A stretch of 64,000 nt of DNA from Runella sp. SP2 (lineage in GTDB: Bacteria > Bacteroidota > Bacteroidia > Cytophagales > Spirosomataceae). The position numbers were made by a program, and so were the translations under genes. Location of the stretch: positions 5,671,001-5,735,000 of the forward strand of contig NZ_CP031030.1 in assembly GCF_003711225.1 (NCBI RefSeq), in the 5' to 3' direction. A model generated the notes under the pieces. That model did not search any database, had not been told where the DNA came from, and saw only the letters and a list, made by a program, of their open reading frames with translations. Below, piece after piece: positions 40,812 through 48,634 of this stretch (positions within the stretch are counted from its first letter, which is position 1; each line of letters starts with the position of its first letter).

Positions 40812-43448
40812 TCATTCTGATTTTAAACTCTTTACGGGGTTCATCAACGCTGCTTTGATGGCTTGAAAACTGACGGTTAGCAGCGTGATTCCTAAGGCAC
40901 CCACTGCGGCCAACGCAAAAATCCACCACGAAATATCGGTGCGGTAGGTATATTTTTGCAACCAACCGTTGAGGAAATACCACGCAATCGGCGTAGAAAT
41001 AAGACAAGAGATAATCACCAACACGACAAAATCCTTGGACAATAAGCCCCAAAGGTTGGGAACAGTAGCCCCAAGTACTTTTCGGATACCAATTTCTTTG
41101 GTGCGTTGCTCGGCCACAAACGACGCTAACCCAAACAAACCCAAACAGGAAATGAAGATAGCCAATGCCGCAAAAATCCCTGCTAATTGACCAATACGCG
41201 TTTCAGCCGCAAATTTTCGTTCGTATTCTTGGTCAGAAAATTTATAGTCAAACGGGCTTCCTGGATTGAATTTTTGAAATACGGCTTCTATTTTTTTGAG
41301 CGATTCGCCCGCACTCAACGCAGGATTTAATTTGACGTTAATCACATTGGCCCACCCATAATCCATCATAAAAACGGTCTGATAAACGGGTTCAAAAGGC
41401 GAACCCATCATCATGTCTTTCACCACACCGACAACTTGAAAAGGTTTTCCGTTCCACTTAACAATTTTACCAACTGGATTTTTCAAACCCATATAACGAA
41501 CAGCGGTTTCGTTAAGCACCATGCCCGATGAATCAGTCGAGAATTTTCGAGAAAAATCCCTCCCTTGTACAAATTGCCACCCGATTGTTTTTCCAAAATC
41601 GTGCGTCACTGCAATGGTTCCAAAGCTATCTTTAAAGTTGGGGTCTTTGCCCTCCCAGTCAAAGCCGCCGTTTTGTGAGTTTAGGTTTGTAGCGGGGGCA
41701 GATGAAGTTGACATTTCTACGGCTCCGCCGCTTTTTATAAGCGCATCTCGGAGAGCATTATAGTTTTGGTACAACTCAGGCGTATTCATCGTTACCGTAA
41801 TCAGCCCATTGCGATCGTAGCCAATCGGGCGATTTTTGGCGTATTGAATTTGACGAAGCACAATCGTCGTCCCAACAATGAGTGTCACCGAAACCGTAAA
41901 CTGTATCACTACCAACACTTTGCGAGGAATTGAAGCAAAACGTCCTGCCCTAAATGTGCCTTTTAAAACCTTTACTGGCTGGAAAGAAGACAAATACAAC
42001 GACGGATAACTGCCCGCAATTAAGCCCGTCAGGACGCTAAAGCCAATACCCAACAACCAAAAAATAGGGTTAGCCCATAAAAGCGCCAATTTCTTGTCGG
42101 CCACTTCGTTAAAAATTGGGAGTAGCAAAAGCACCAATACCAAAGAGACGACAAAAGCACAGGCCACCACCAACAGCGACTCACTGAAGAATTGACTGAT
42201 TAGCTGTGAACGAACCGAACCTACCGCTTTGCGAATGCCGACTTCTTTGGCGCGCTTTTCGGAACGCGCCGTGCTCAAATTCATAAAATTGATACAGGCC
42301 AGCAGCAACACAAAAACACCAATGATGCCAAATAGCCAAACGTACTGAATGCGGCCATCTGGCTTTCCTGTTTTGTCCCAGCCCGTGTATAAGTGCCACT
42401 TACTCATCGGATGAAGGAACACTTCATTTTTAAAGGAAGCCACTTCCGGTACATGCTTTATTTTGATGCCCTTGATTTTTTGTGTGACGGCGTCAAAATC
42501 AGCAGTAGGTGAAAGCTGCACCAACATTTCCCACGAGTTATTGTTCCATTCTACGTTGTCCTGTGCCCGCTTCACCCACGGTTCCGACGATACATACAAC
42601 TCCCACGGAGCAATGAAAGTCATATCTTTGAAATGGCTATTATAGGGTAGATCTTCGTAAACTCCAGTCACTTTTACATTCAATTTATTGTCTATTTTCA
42701 TCAGTTTCCCAACGGGTTCTTCCTCGCCAAATAAGGCCGTCGCCACCGATTCAGACAATAAAATAGATGAAGGGTCTTTCAAGCCTGCTCGCGTGCCTTT
42801 GAGCATATTGAGCGACAGCATATCAGGAGCATTGGGGCTTAAATAGTTGCCCTGTTTTGTAAACTTTTTGTCGCCGTACGCCAAAATATGCTCATACGTC
42901 CATGAAGACATCACAACATGTTTAAAATCAGCAGCATACATCGTTTGCAGTTCATTCCCCAACGGAATTGGCATATGACCTCCCGCGAAAAAATCTCCGT
43001 TGACTGATCCGTTTTGCATCACTTGAGCAATGCGGTCGTAATTTTTAAAGGACTTGTTGTAGGACAATTCATCCCACACCCAAAGGCCAATCATCATCGC
43101 TACGGCCATGCCCGTCGCCAAACCGAAGATGTTGATAAACGAGTAACCTTTGTATTTCAACAGGTTACGAAATGCGATTTTAAAATAGTTGCGTATCATA
43201 GCGGGGCTGTATGTGTAAGAGGTTGAATACTTAGTATCGGCACGAAAACGGCGTTTCAAAAAATAAGGACGACAAAAACGGATGACTTCAAAGAAATACG
43301 TCCAACGTGCTTTTTGCGCTCCAACCTCTTCGGCTTGAAACGCAAATTGCTCGTGCAAATCCCCCAAAAGCTCTTCGTAAAGCTCCGAGGGGAGAAACCA
43401 ACCCAAAAAACGGTCGGCCCAACGGGGAGGAGTTGGCTGCTTTTCCAT
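40812..43448 (-). CDS. Permease C1: prefix-domain MacB/FtsX permease
   Basis: 878 residues from ATG at 43448; the GTG one codon earlier abuts the PadR C stop. The prefix begins TPPRWADRFLGWFLPSELYEELLGD, so its first ~15 residues differ from C2-C4 while the rest is group-C type. The body is close to C4 and B1: GYSFINIFGLATGMAVAM, RAKEVGIRKAVGSV, RTKEIGIRKVLGAT. First permease of unit C. Confidence 0.88.
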   Translation of the reverse strand: MEKQPTPPRWADRFLGWFLPSELYEELLGDLHEQFAFQAEEVGAQKARWTYFFEVIRFCRPYFLKRRFRADTKYSTSYTYSPAMIRNYFKIAFRNLLKYKGYSFINIFGLATGMAVAMMIGLWVWDELSYNKSFKNYDRIAQVMQNGSVNGDFFAGGHMPIPLGNELQTMYAADFKHVVMSSWTYEHILAYGDKKFTKQGNYLSPNAPDMLSLNMLKGTRAGLKDPSSILLSESVATALFGEEEPVGKLMKIDNKLNVKVTGVYEDLPYNSHFKDMTFIAPWELYVSSEPWVKRAQDNVEWNNNSWEMLVQLSPTADFDAVTQKIKGIKIKHVPEVASFKNEVFLHPMSKWHLYTGWDKTGKPDGRIQYVWLFGIIGVFVLLLACINFMNLSTARSEKRAKEVGIRKAVGSVRSQLISQFFSESLLVVACAFVVSLVLVLLLLPIFNEVADKKLALLWANPIFWLLGIGFSVLTGLIAGSYPSLYLSSFQPVKVLKGTFRAGRFASIPRKVLVVIQFTVSVTLIVGTTIVLRQIQYAKNRPIGYDRNGLITVTMNTPELYQNYNALRDALIKSGGAVEMSTSSAPATNLNSQNGGFDWEGKDPNFKDSFGTIAVTHDFGKTIGWQFVQGRDFSRKFSTDSSGMVLNETAVRYMGLKNPVGKIVKWNGKPFQVVGVVKDMMMGSPFEPVYQTVFMMDYGWANVINVKLNPALSAGESLKKIEAVFQKFNPGSPFDYKFSDQEYERKFAAETRIGQLAGIFAALAIFISCLGLFGLASFVAEQRTKEIGIRKVLGATVPNLWGLLSKDFVVLVIISCLISTPIAWYFLNGWLQKYTYRTDISWWIFALAAVGALGITLLTVSFQAIKAALMNPVKSLKSE

Positions 43449-43451
43449 CAC

Positions 43452-43781
43452 TCAAGAAAAAGAAGGATTTGGAATGGCATCCCATAGTTCATTACGAACT
43501 TGTCGCATCTCAGCCAAGGTACGTTTACCCAATGCCGTGATTCGGAAAAAGCGCTTTCGACGCCCGCCACGCTCGGAGGTAGCGCCACCCAACTCAGACA
43601 CGACAAAGCCTTTTTCTTCCAAGCGGTACAACGCAATATGAACACCACTCAAACTGATGAGACGATTGTTCATGCGTTGTTTTAATTCCGCCGCAATCGT
43701 GACGCCGTAAGCCGTTCCTTCCAGTACCGCGACCGTGAGTAAAACCAATTCTTCAAATTCACCTAAGTAAGAGCGCCCCAT
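43452..43781 (-). CDS. PadR-family transcriptional regulator C
   Basis: 109 residues from MGRSYLGEFEELVLL at 43781. An upstream in-frame ATG at 43835 lies inside the -24 element (43824-43839) and is rejected. The winged-helix core GTAYGVTIAAELKQR, SGVHIALYRLEEKGFV and wing GGRRKRFFRITALGKR are intact. It abuts permease C1 with at most three bases between. Confidence 0.9.
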   Translation of the reverse strand: MGRSYLGEFEELVLLTVAVLEGTAYGVTIAAELKQRMNNRLISLSGVHIALYRLEEKGFVVSELGGATSERGGRRKRFFRITALGKRTLAEMRQVRNELWDAIPNPSFS

Positions 43782-43823
43782 GGGTATGTTAGCGTGTTTT
43801 AGTATTTCATTATTATTTGCTAA

Positions 43824-43839
43824 ACAAATAACCATGCCA
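43824..43839 (-). promoter_or_regulatory. Sigma-54-type element of unit C
   Basis: Minus strand TGGCATG-GTTA-TTTGT. The -24 half is good; the TTG of the -12 half is shifted by one base. Confidence 0.45.
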
Positions 43840-43847
43840 TGAAAAAA

Positions 43848-44045
43848 ACAGGTGTTTCAAAAGCTTAGTATAACCAAATTATCTTCGGCATCTGTTCAAC
43901 CTCGCCCCCTAAATCCCCCTCTCCTTTCTGGAGATGGGGACTTTTAAAGCCCTTCTCCTAGCAGGAGAAGGGTTGGGATGAGGTTGAATCCAAAGAATAT
44001 TTTGTAAGCTGTTACTTTTGAGACAGCCTCTTTTGAAAAACCTGT
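43848..44045. repeat. Nested inverted repeat (REP/BIME-like) between enhancer and promoter of unit C
   Basis: Outer arms of 16 bp with one mismatch (43848-43863 and 44030-44045) enclose an inner inverted pair of the interspersed hairpin repeat (43897-43946 forward, 43946-43987 reverse). Each inner copy has a TCTCC/GGAGA core like the terminator at 2035-2057. There is no coding frame inside. In the other four units the palindrome-to-promoter distance is about 44-69 bp; here it is about 208 bp, so this looks like an insertion. Confidence 0.65.
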
Positions 44046-44081
44046 GTCCGAAATCGTACAGGGTTTGTCCGCTGGTGAACA
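44045..44081 (-). promoter_or_regulatory. Tandem palindromes (putative enhancer) of unit C
   Basis: 44045-44060 is TGTCC-N6-GTACA and 44066-44081 is TGTCC-N6-GAACA, 5 bp apart. The first 26 bases and the spacer are identical to the unit D pair at 47279. Confidence 0.6.
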
Positions 44082-44092
44082 GAGACAAATCA

Positions 44093-44150
44093 GCAAGTAA
44101 GCAAGGGGCAAAAGGCAAGTTTAACTCATTGCAAATTTGCCCCTTTTAAA
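44093..44150. repeat. GCAA-rich stem-loop at the 3' end of unit D
   Basis: A 10-bp perfect stem (AAGGGGCAAA 44103-44112 with TTTGCCCCTT 44136-44145) of the same family as the spacers in units B and C. It follows the D1 stop and may act as a weak terminator, but lacks a T-run. Confidence 0.5.
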
Positions 44151-44152
44151 AG

Positions 44153-46822
44153 TTACTCTGCCCTTAAACTCTTCACAGGATTTACCAAGGCCGCCTTAAT
44201 CGCCAAGTAACTGACCGTCAAGAGTGCTACGACCGTAGCCAGCACTCCCGCCAGCGCAAAAGCCCACCACGGCAAGTCGATTCGGTAGGCAAAATCGCGT
44301 AGCCATTGACTCATGGTATAACCCGCAATCGGCGAGGCAATGAGGGTGGCAATAAGAATTAATTTGAGGTAATCGGTCAATAACAAAGTCACAATGCCCG
44401 TCACGGAAGAGCCCAGTACTTTACGAACGCCTATTTCTTTGGTACGTTGGTGGGTAGTGAAGGCCGCCAGTCCAAACAAGCCCAAACACGCAATAAGCAC
44501 CGCCAACCCTGCAAAAACACCAAATAACTGGCTAATATGCTGCTCCGATTGGTACATCTTGCTAAAACGTTCGTTTAAAAACGAGTACGCAAACGGATTA
44601 TCAGTGGTGGCTTTCCATTGTTGTTCTATCTTTTGGAGAAGCCTCGGAATATCGTTGGTCTGAATGCGTAACGCGAGCTGATTGTTGTCTTTGCCATAGA
44701 AGATAACCAAAGGAGCGATGTGCTGGTGCATCGATTCAAAATGAAAATCTTTGACCACGCCCACCACCGTGTAAGTATGTTTACTACCCTCTGAGCCGTC
44801 GCCTACGGTAGAAATTTGCTGACCAATCGGATTTTTGAAGCCATAAGTCCGAACGGCGGCTTCGTTGAGCAAAACCGAAGAATTTTCGGTGGAAAAAGCT
44901 TTGGAAAAATTACGCCCTTGCGCCAAGCCAATCCCCAAAGTAGGCAAGTACTCTTCGTCGATGTAGTAGCCTTTGGTACGATGCGTGGCGGTACGTGCTC
45001 CGTCCTGAACCTGAACTCCGTCAACGCTTTGACTGGTGTGTCCCGCTGGCAAAAAACCAGCAGATGCCACTTTCACAACCGACGATAATTTCGCCAATTC
45101 AGCTTTAAATGCGTCAGCTTTTGCTCCTAACACGTGCGTATCGTGCAGCACCAGCACTTGTTCTCGGTCAAACCCTACTTTTTTGTTTTGCATAAATTGG
45201 ATTTGACGATTGGCCACGATGGTCGCAACAATCATCCCAATCGATACCACAAACTGCGTGGTTACTAAGGCATTGCGCAACCAACCGCTCCGCCCACCAA
45301 TTTGCAGTTTGCCTTTTAACACCGTAATGGGCTTAAAAGAGGCTAGTACAAACGCGGGATAACTTCCTGCCAACAAACCAATTACCAGAGAAGACACCAC
45401 AGCACCGATGAGAAGCCGTCCATTGACGAGGTCGCTGGCGGTAAACTGTTTTCCCGATAACAAATTGAAGCTGGGTAAAAGCAAAAAGACCAACCCCAAA
45501 GCCAACACGAGTGCAAAAAAAGTGAGCAAGACCGACTCCGTCAGAAACTGAGTAACTAATTGCGTCCGCACCGAACCCAATACCTTTCGTATGCCGACTT
45601 CTTTGGAACGACTGGCCGAACCTGCCGTCGATAAATTGGTAAAATTGATACAAGCCAATAACAGAATAAAAAACGCAATAACCGAAAAGATATAGACGTA
45701 CTTGGCATCGCTGTTGGCTTCTAGTTCATCGTCCAAATCAGAATGCAAATGAATATCCGTAATCGGTTGAAATTGGAAGCCAAAACGATTGCCTTTTTCC
45801 TGAAATTCGGTAAAATCTAAGCCAAAAAACTCTTTGATTTCGGGAGCGATGTATTTCGCAACAAACCCTCGACTGATGGCTTCTACTTGCATAAGAGAAT
45901 GCCCTTCTCGAAGTTTTACGTACGTGTAAGCGCCACTTGCCAGCCATTTATCCCCTGTTCTGACCGATTCAAACGAACCAAACATATCGTAGTGGAAATG
46001 CGTATTGGAAGGAACATCTTCGCAAACACCCGTTACCCGAAAAAGTCCTAAATCTCCCACGGTAAGCGATTGCCCGATGGGATCAGCCTCACCAAAATAC
46101 TTGTGGGCGGTTGTTTTCGTAAGTACTACCGTTTTGGGTTCAGCGAGGGCATTTTTCGGATTTCCTTTCATCATCGGAAGCGTGAAAACCGAGAAGAAGT
46201 TTGAATCCACGAACGCTATTTTTTCTTCTTTTATGATGTCCTGGCCGTGTTTGACCAAAAAAGCGCCCTCTTTCCGCAATCTAGTAACAGCCTCCACACC
46301 TGGAGACTCGCGCAATAAGGCTTGTCCCGAAGGCCCCGTTGAATAGGCCAGATTGATGTCTTTTTCGTCCATACGCGCGTGCAAAGTCATTCGGTAGATA
46401 CGGTCTGCGTGCGCATGGTAACTGTCGTAACTCAATTCGTGCAACACATACAGTACAATCAGCAGGCAAGAAGCAAGCCCTACCGATAAACCGATGATGT
46501 TGATGGCCGTAAATGCCTTTTGCCGCCACAAGTTGCGGAAAGCGATGGTTAAATAATTGGATAACATGACTGTAGAGGATTGGTTAGAATAACTAGATTT
46601 GACGGTTTGTCGTTTGGTAAAAAAGGGGGTTAGGCAATGAAATGCGGCCCACACATACTCTCGGCGAGCGCGAGCAAGGCCCACTTTTGTCACCCGCTTA
46701 TGAAAGTTTTCGTGCAAGTCGCCCTGAATGTATTCCAGTAAGTGTGGCGCAACAAACCATTCCAAAAGTTGGTCGGCCCAGCGGGGAGGTTGGTCTGGCA
46801 AAGAGTTGGTTGACTTTTTCAT
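44153..46822 (-). CDS. Permease D1: prefix-domain MacB/FtsX permease
   Basis: 889 residues and the only permease of the PadR D unit. The prefix is a fourth type (PPRWADQLLEWFVAPHLLEYIQGDLHENFHKR). The body has motifs SRSKEVGIRKVLGSV and RTKEIGVRKVLGSS and ends NPVKSLRAE rather than the usual KSLKSE. It starts eight bases after PadR D. With no neighbours to recombine with, it gives a natural reference for an unhomogenised prefix. Confidence 0.88.
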   Translation of the reverse strand: MKKSTNSLPDQPPRWADQLLEWFVAPHLLEYIQGDLHENFHKRVTKVGLARARREYVWAAFHCLTPFFTKRQTVKSSYSNQSSTVMLSNYLTIAFRNLWRQKAFTAINIIGLSVGLASCLLIVLYVLHELSYDSYHAHADRIYRMTLHARMDEKDINLAYSTGPSGQALLRESPGVEAVTRLRKEGAFLVKHGQDIIKEEKIAFVDSNFFSVFTLPMMKGNPKNALAEPKTVVLTKTTAHKYFGEADPIGQSLTVGDLGLFRVTGVCEDVPSNTHFHYDMFGSFESVRTGDKWLASGAYTYVKLREGHSLMQVEAISRGFVAKYIAPEIKEFFGLDFTEFQEKGNRFGFQFQPITDIHLHSDLDDELEANSDAKYVYIFSVIAFFILLLACINFTNLSTAGSASRSKEVGIRKVLGSVRTQLVTQFLTESVLLTFFALVLALGLVFLLLPSFNLLSGKQFTASDLVNGRLLIGAVVSSLVIGLLAGSYPAFVLASFKPITVLKGKLQIGGRSGWLRNALVTTQFVVSIGMIVATIVANRQIQFMQNKKVGFDREQVLVLHDTHVLGAKADAFKAELAKLSSVVKVASAGFLPAGHTSQSVDGVQVQDGARTATHRTKGYYIDEEYLPTLGIGLAQGRNFSKAFSTENSSVLLNEAAVRTYGFKNPIGQQISTVGDGSEGSKHTYTVVGVVKDFHFESMHQHIAPLVIFYGKDNNQLALRIQTNDIPRLLQKIEQQWKATTDNPFAYSFLNERFSKMYQSEQHISQLFGVFAGLAVLIACLGLFGLAAFTTHQRTKEIGVRKVLGSSVTGIVTLLLTDYLKLILIATLIASPIAGYTMSQWLRDFAYRIDLPWWAFALAGVLATVVALLTVSYLAIKAALVNPVKSLRAE

Positions 46823-46830
46823 ACGGGCAT

Positions 46831-47184
46831 TTAAAACGGATTGGCTGATAAACCCATGAGTTCAAGTTTAGCTTGCGGAATCGACTGCCAAAGTCGGGTG
46901 CGGGTTTGTTGGATTTCCAGCAATACTTCACCTCCTGCGGCAGTTAGCGCAAATAATCGTTTGCGCCTTCCCCCTCGTTCAGCCGTTGCGCCTCCTACGG
47001 AAGATGACAAAAAGCCTTTTTCCTCCAAACGATACAGCGTAGTATGTACCGCGCTGATGGTAAAGTCGCGGCCCGTTTGCTGCTGAAGCTCCTCCATAAC
47101 GGGTATTCCATATACGTCTTCATTGCAAGTGGCAACCACCAGTAGCACCAGTTCTTCGAGTTCTCCCAGTATCGTTTTTCTCAT
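46831..47184 (-). CDS. PadR-family transcriptional regulator D
   Basis: 117 residues from MRKTILGELEELVLL at 47184; an ATG five codons upstream (47199) is an alternative. The winged-helix core EDVYGIPVMEELQQQ, SAVHTTLYRLEEKGFL and wing GGRRKRLFALTAAGGE are intact. The C-terminus is slightly longer than in A-C. It heads the shortest unit. Confidence 0.9.
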   Translation of the reverse strand: MRKTILGELEELVLLVVATCNEDVYGIPVMEELQQQTGRDFTISAVHTTLYRLEEKGFLSSSVGGATAERGGRRKRLFALTAAGGEVLLEIQQTRTRLWQSIPQAKLELMGLSANPF

Positions 47185-47221
47185 AAAATAGTCGGTCATT
47201 GATTAGATACAATTTTTTAGA

Positions 47222-47237
47222 TGAAATAATCGTGCCA
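47222..47237 (-). promoter_or_regulatory. Sigma-54-type promoter of unit D
   Basis: Minus strand TGGCACG-ATTA-TTTCA: a perfect -24 half and a -12 half with one mismatch (TTTCA for TTGCA). Confidence 0.62.
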
Positions 47238-47278
47238 CAACAAAAACCACCTTTGTCGGAGCTATTTTCAAAAATCAA

Positions 47279-47315
47279 TGTCCGAAATCGTACAGGGTTT
47301 GTCCGTTCGCGAAAT
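47279..47315 (-). promoter_or_regulatory. Tandem palindromes (putative enhancer) of unit D
   Basis: 47279-47294 is TGTCC-N6-GTACA; 47300-47315 keeps TGTCC but has a degenerate second half. Nearest edge is about 44 bp from the -24 GG. The remaining bases up to the glycosyltransferase start (47316-47546) show no other feature. Confidence 0.55.
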
Positions 47316-47546
47316 AAAAAACGGCATACGTACCAAGATCCCATACCCTCCAAAATGCAAAGGGTGTTACATGCTTGATTAGCATTGGGTTTAATTATTT
47401 TGGCTCAACAAGAACATCTAAAAACCTGAAAATCAATAACATATAAAAAATACTTAACGATTAACAATTAACGAACTGTTACATAGTAGCAATTTAAGGC
47501 AATCTAAATTTAGTTTGCAGTGAAAACACTTTTATAAAACAGACCT

Positions 47547-48581
47547 ATGCCCTACTTGCTTTATCTCTGTATCAACGACGGCTCGGATACTAGAATCAAC
47601 AAAGAAATCAAAACGTTATCGAAGCACTTTGATATTATCTATTTGGGCATTGGTCGGGACGAGTCTCAATCGTTTGTGAAACCGCTTTGTCGCGAATTTC
47701 ATTTGGTCAAAGGCCATCATAAGTCTATCGGAACGTTGATTCGGTACGTGGGGACGTTTCTGAAATTATATTTTACCCAATCATACGGCAGCATCCACGT
47801 CATCAACGAGCAGCTTTTGGGGATTTTTTATCCGTTGTTGTGGTGGAGTCGCCGCCGCTTGGTGGCCGATATTTTTGATTCTATATTTTTGCGTTCCAAT
47901 AGTGCTTTGGTACGCTCGTTGCAATCGTGGGTATATCGCCTTCCTTCGGCCATTATTGTTACCGACGACAATCGTTTGCAGCTTGTGCCTGACCACTTTC
48001 AAAAGAAAACGGTCGTCGTAGAAAATTATCCTTATGCCTTTACGGACGTCCAGCCCAAAGCCGCCAGCGACGACGAATTACTGATTTTATACAGCGGTTC
48101 GTTGGGTGTAACGCGCGGAACCCAACTGCTGAACGACTTGGTGGCACTTTCTTCTAAAGTACGCGTTTGGGCCATTGGTTGGGTGTATGACGAACCTACT
48201 CGCCAACTTTGCCAGCATCCTCAAGTAACGTTTTTGGGGGTAAAAACGCAGCAAGAAACCATGCGATTGGCTTCTGAATGTGACTATATTTTGTCGGTCT
48301 ATGAACCCATCAACGACAACAACCTCAACGCCAGTCCCAACAAAATCTACGATGCGGTACAGGCACGAACGCCCGTTATTATCAATGCCGAAATCAAAGT
48401 CGCATCGTTTGTCGAAAAGGAAAATTTGGGATACGTCACCGATTCATACTACGTAACGGATACTAAAAAGCTGCTTGAAGAATTGATTTCCCGAAAGAAA
48501 AACTTTGTTTTTGACCAAAGCCTAAGCCAACGTTACACTTGGGAAGCCGTGGAAGGGAAGTTGTTGGGGGTGCATCGGTAG
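47547..48581 (+). CDS. Glycosyltransferase (GT-B, GT4-like)
   Basis: 344 residues with two Rossmann-like halves. The N-terminal half has YLCINDGSDTRINKEIKTL and the VADIFDSIF segment; the C-terminal half has the donor-binding pattern LLILYSGSLGVTRGTQLL, VTFLGVKTQQETMRLASECDYILSVYEP and NASPNKIYDAVQARTPVI. The acidic E-x7-E motif of many GT4 enzymes is altered around the last segment. The sugar and acceptor cannot be told. It stands alone rather than in a polysaccharide cluster, and is followed 53 bases later by the defence module. Confidence 0.78.
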   Translation: MPYLLYLCINDGSDTRINKEIKTLSKHFDIIYLGIGRDESQSFVKPLCREFHLVKGHHKSIGTLIRYVGTFLKLYFTQSYGSIHVINEQLLGIFYPLLWWSRRRLVADIFDSIFLRSNSALVRSLQSWVYRLPSAIIVTDDNRLQLVPDHFQKKTVVVENYPYAFTDVQPKAASDDELLILYSGSLGVTRGTQLLNDLVALSSKVRVWAIGWVYDEPTRQLCQHPQVTFLGVKTQQETMRLASECDYILSVYEPINDNNLNASPNKIYDAVQARTPVIINAEIKVASFVEKENLGYVTDSYYVTDTKKLLEELISRKKNFVFDQSLSQRYTWEAVEGKLLGVHR

Positions 48582-48601
48582 AGGTTTTTCGTATTTTTTT
48601 C

Positions 48602-48609
48602 TAACTTTG
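48602..48609 (+). promoter_or_regulatory. -7 box of the Septu-like operon
   Basis: TAACTTTG matches TAnnTTTG, 25 bases before the ATPase start. No clear -33 box. Confidence 0.45.
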
Positions 48610-48634
48610 ATTAAACGCAAAACACATTCAAAGA

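Noticed and set aside
15112..43448. CRISPR or insertion-sequence repeats
   Set aside because: The large repeats are coding prefixes at gene-length intervals, with no short regular spacers and no transposase frame.
43782..43835. Longer N-termini for PadR C (ATG 43835) and PadR B (ATG 31601)
   Set aside because: Both ATGs fall within the predicted -24/-12 elements and upstream of the expected transcript start; PadR A lacks such an extension.
12739..47315. The palindromes are PadR operators of the ATGT-N8-ACAT type
   Set aside because: The spacing is two bases longer (TGT-N10-ACA), the sites lie far upstream of the promoter instead of overlapping it, and the unit without a PadR gene (A4) has the best pair. 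Not excluded, but an enhancer role fits better.
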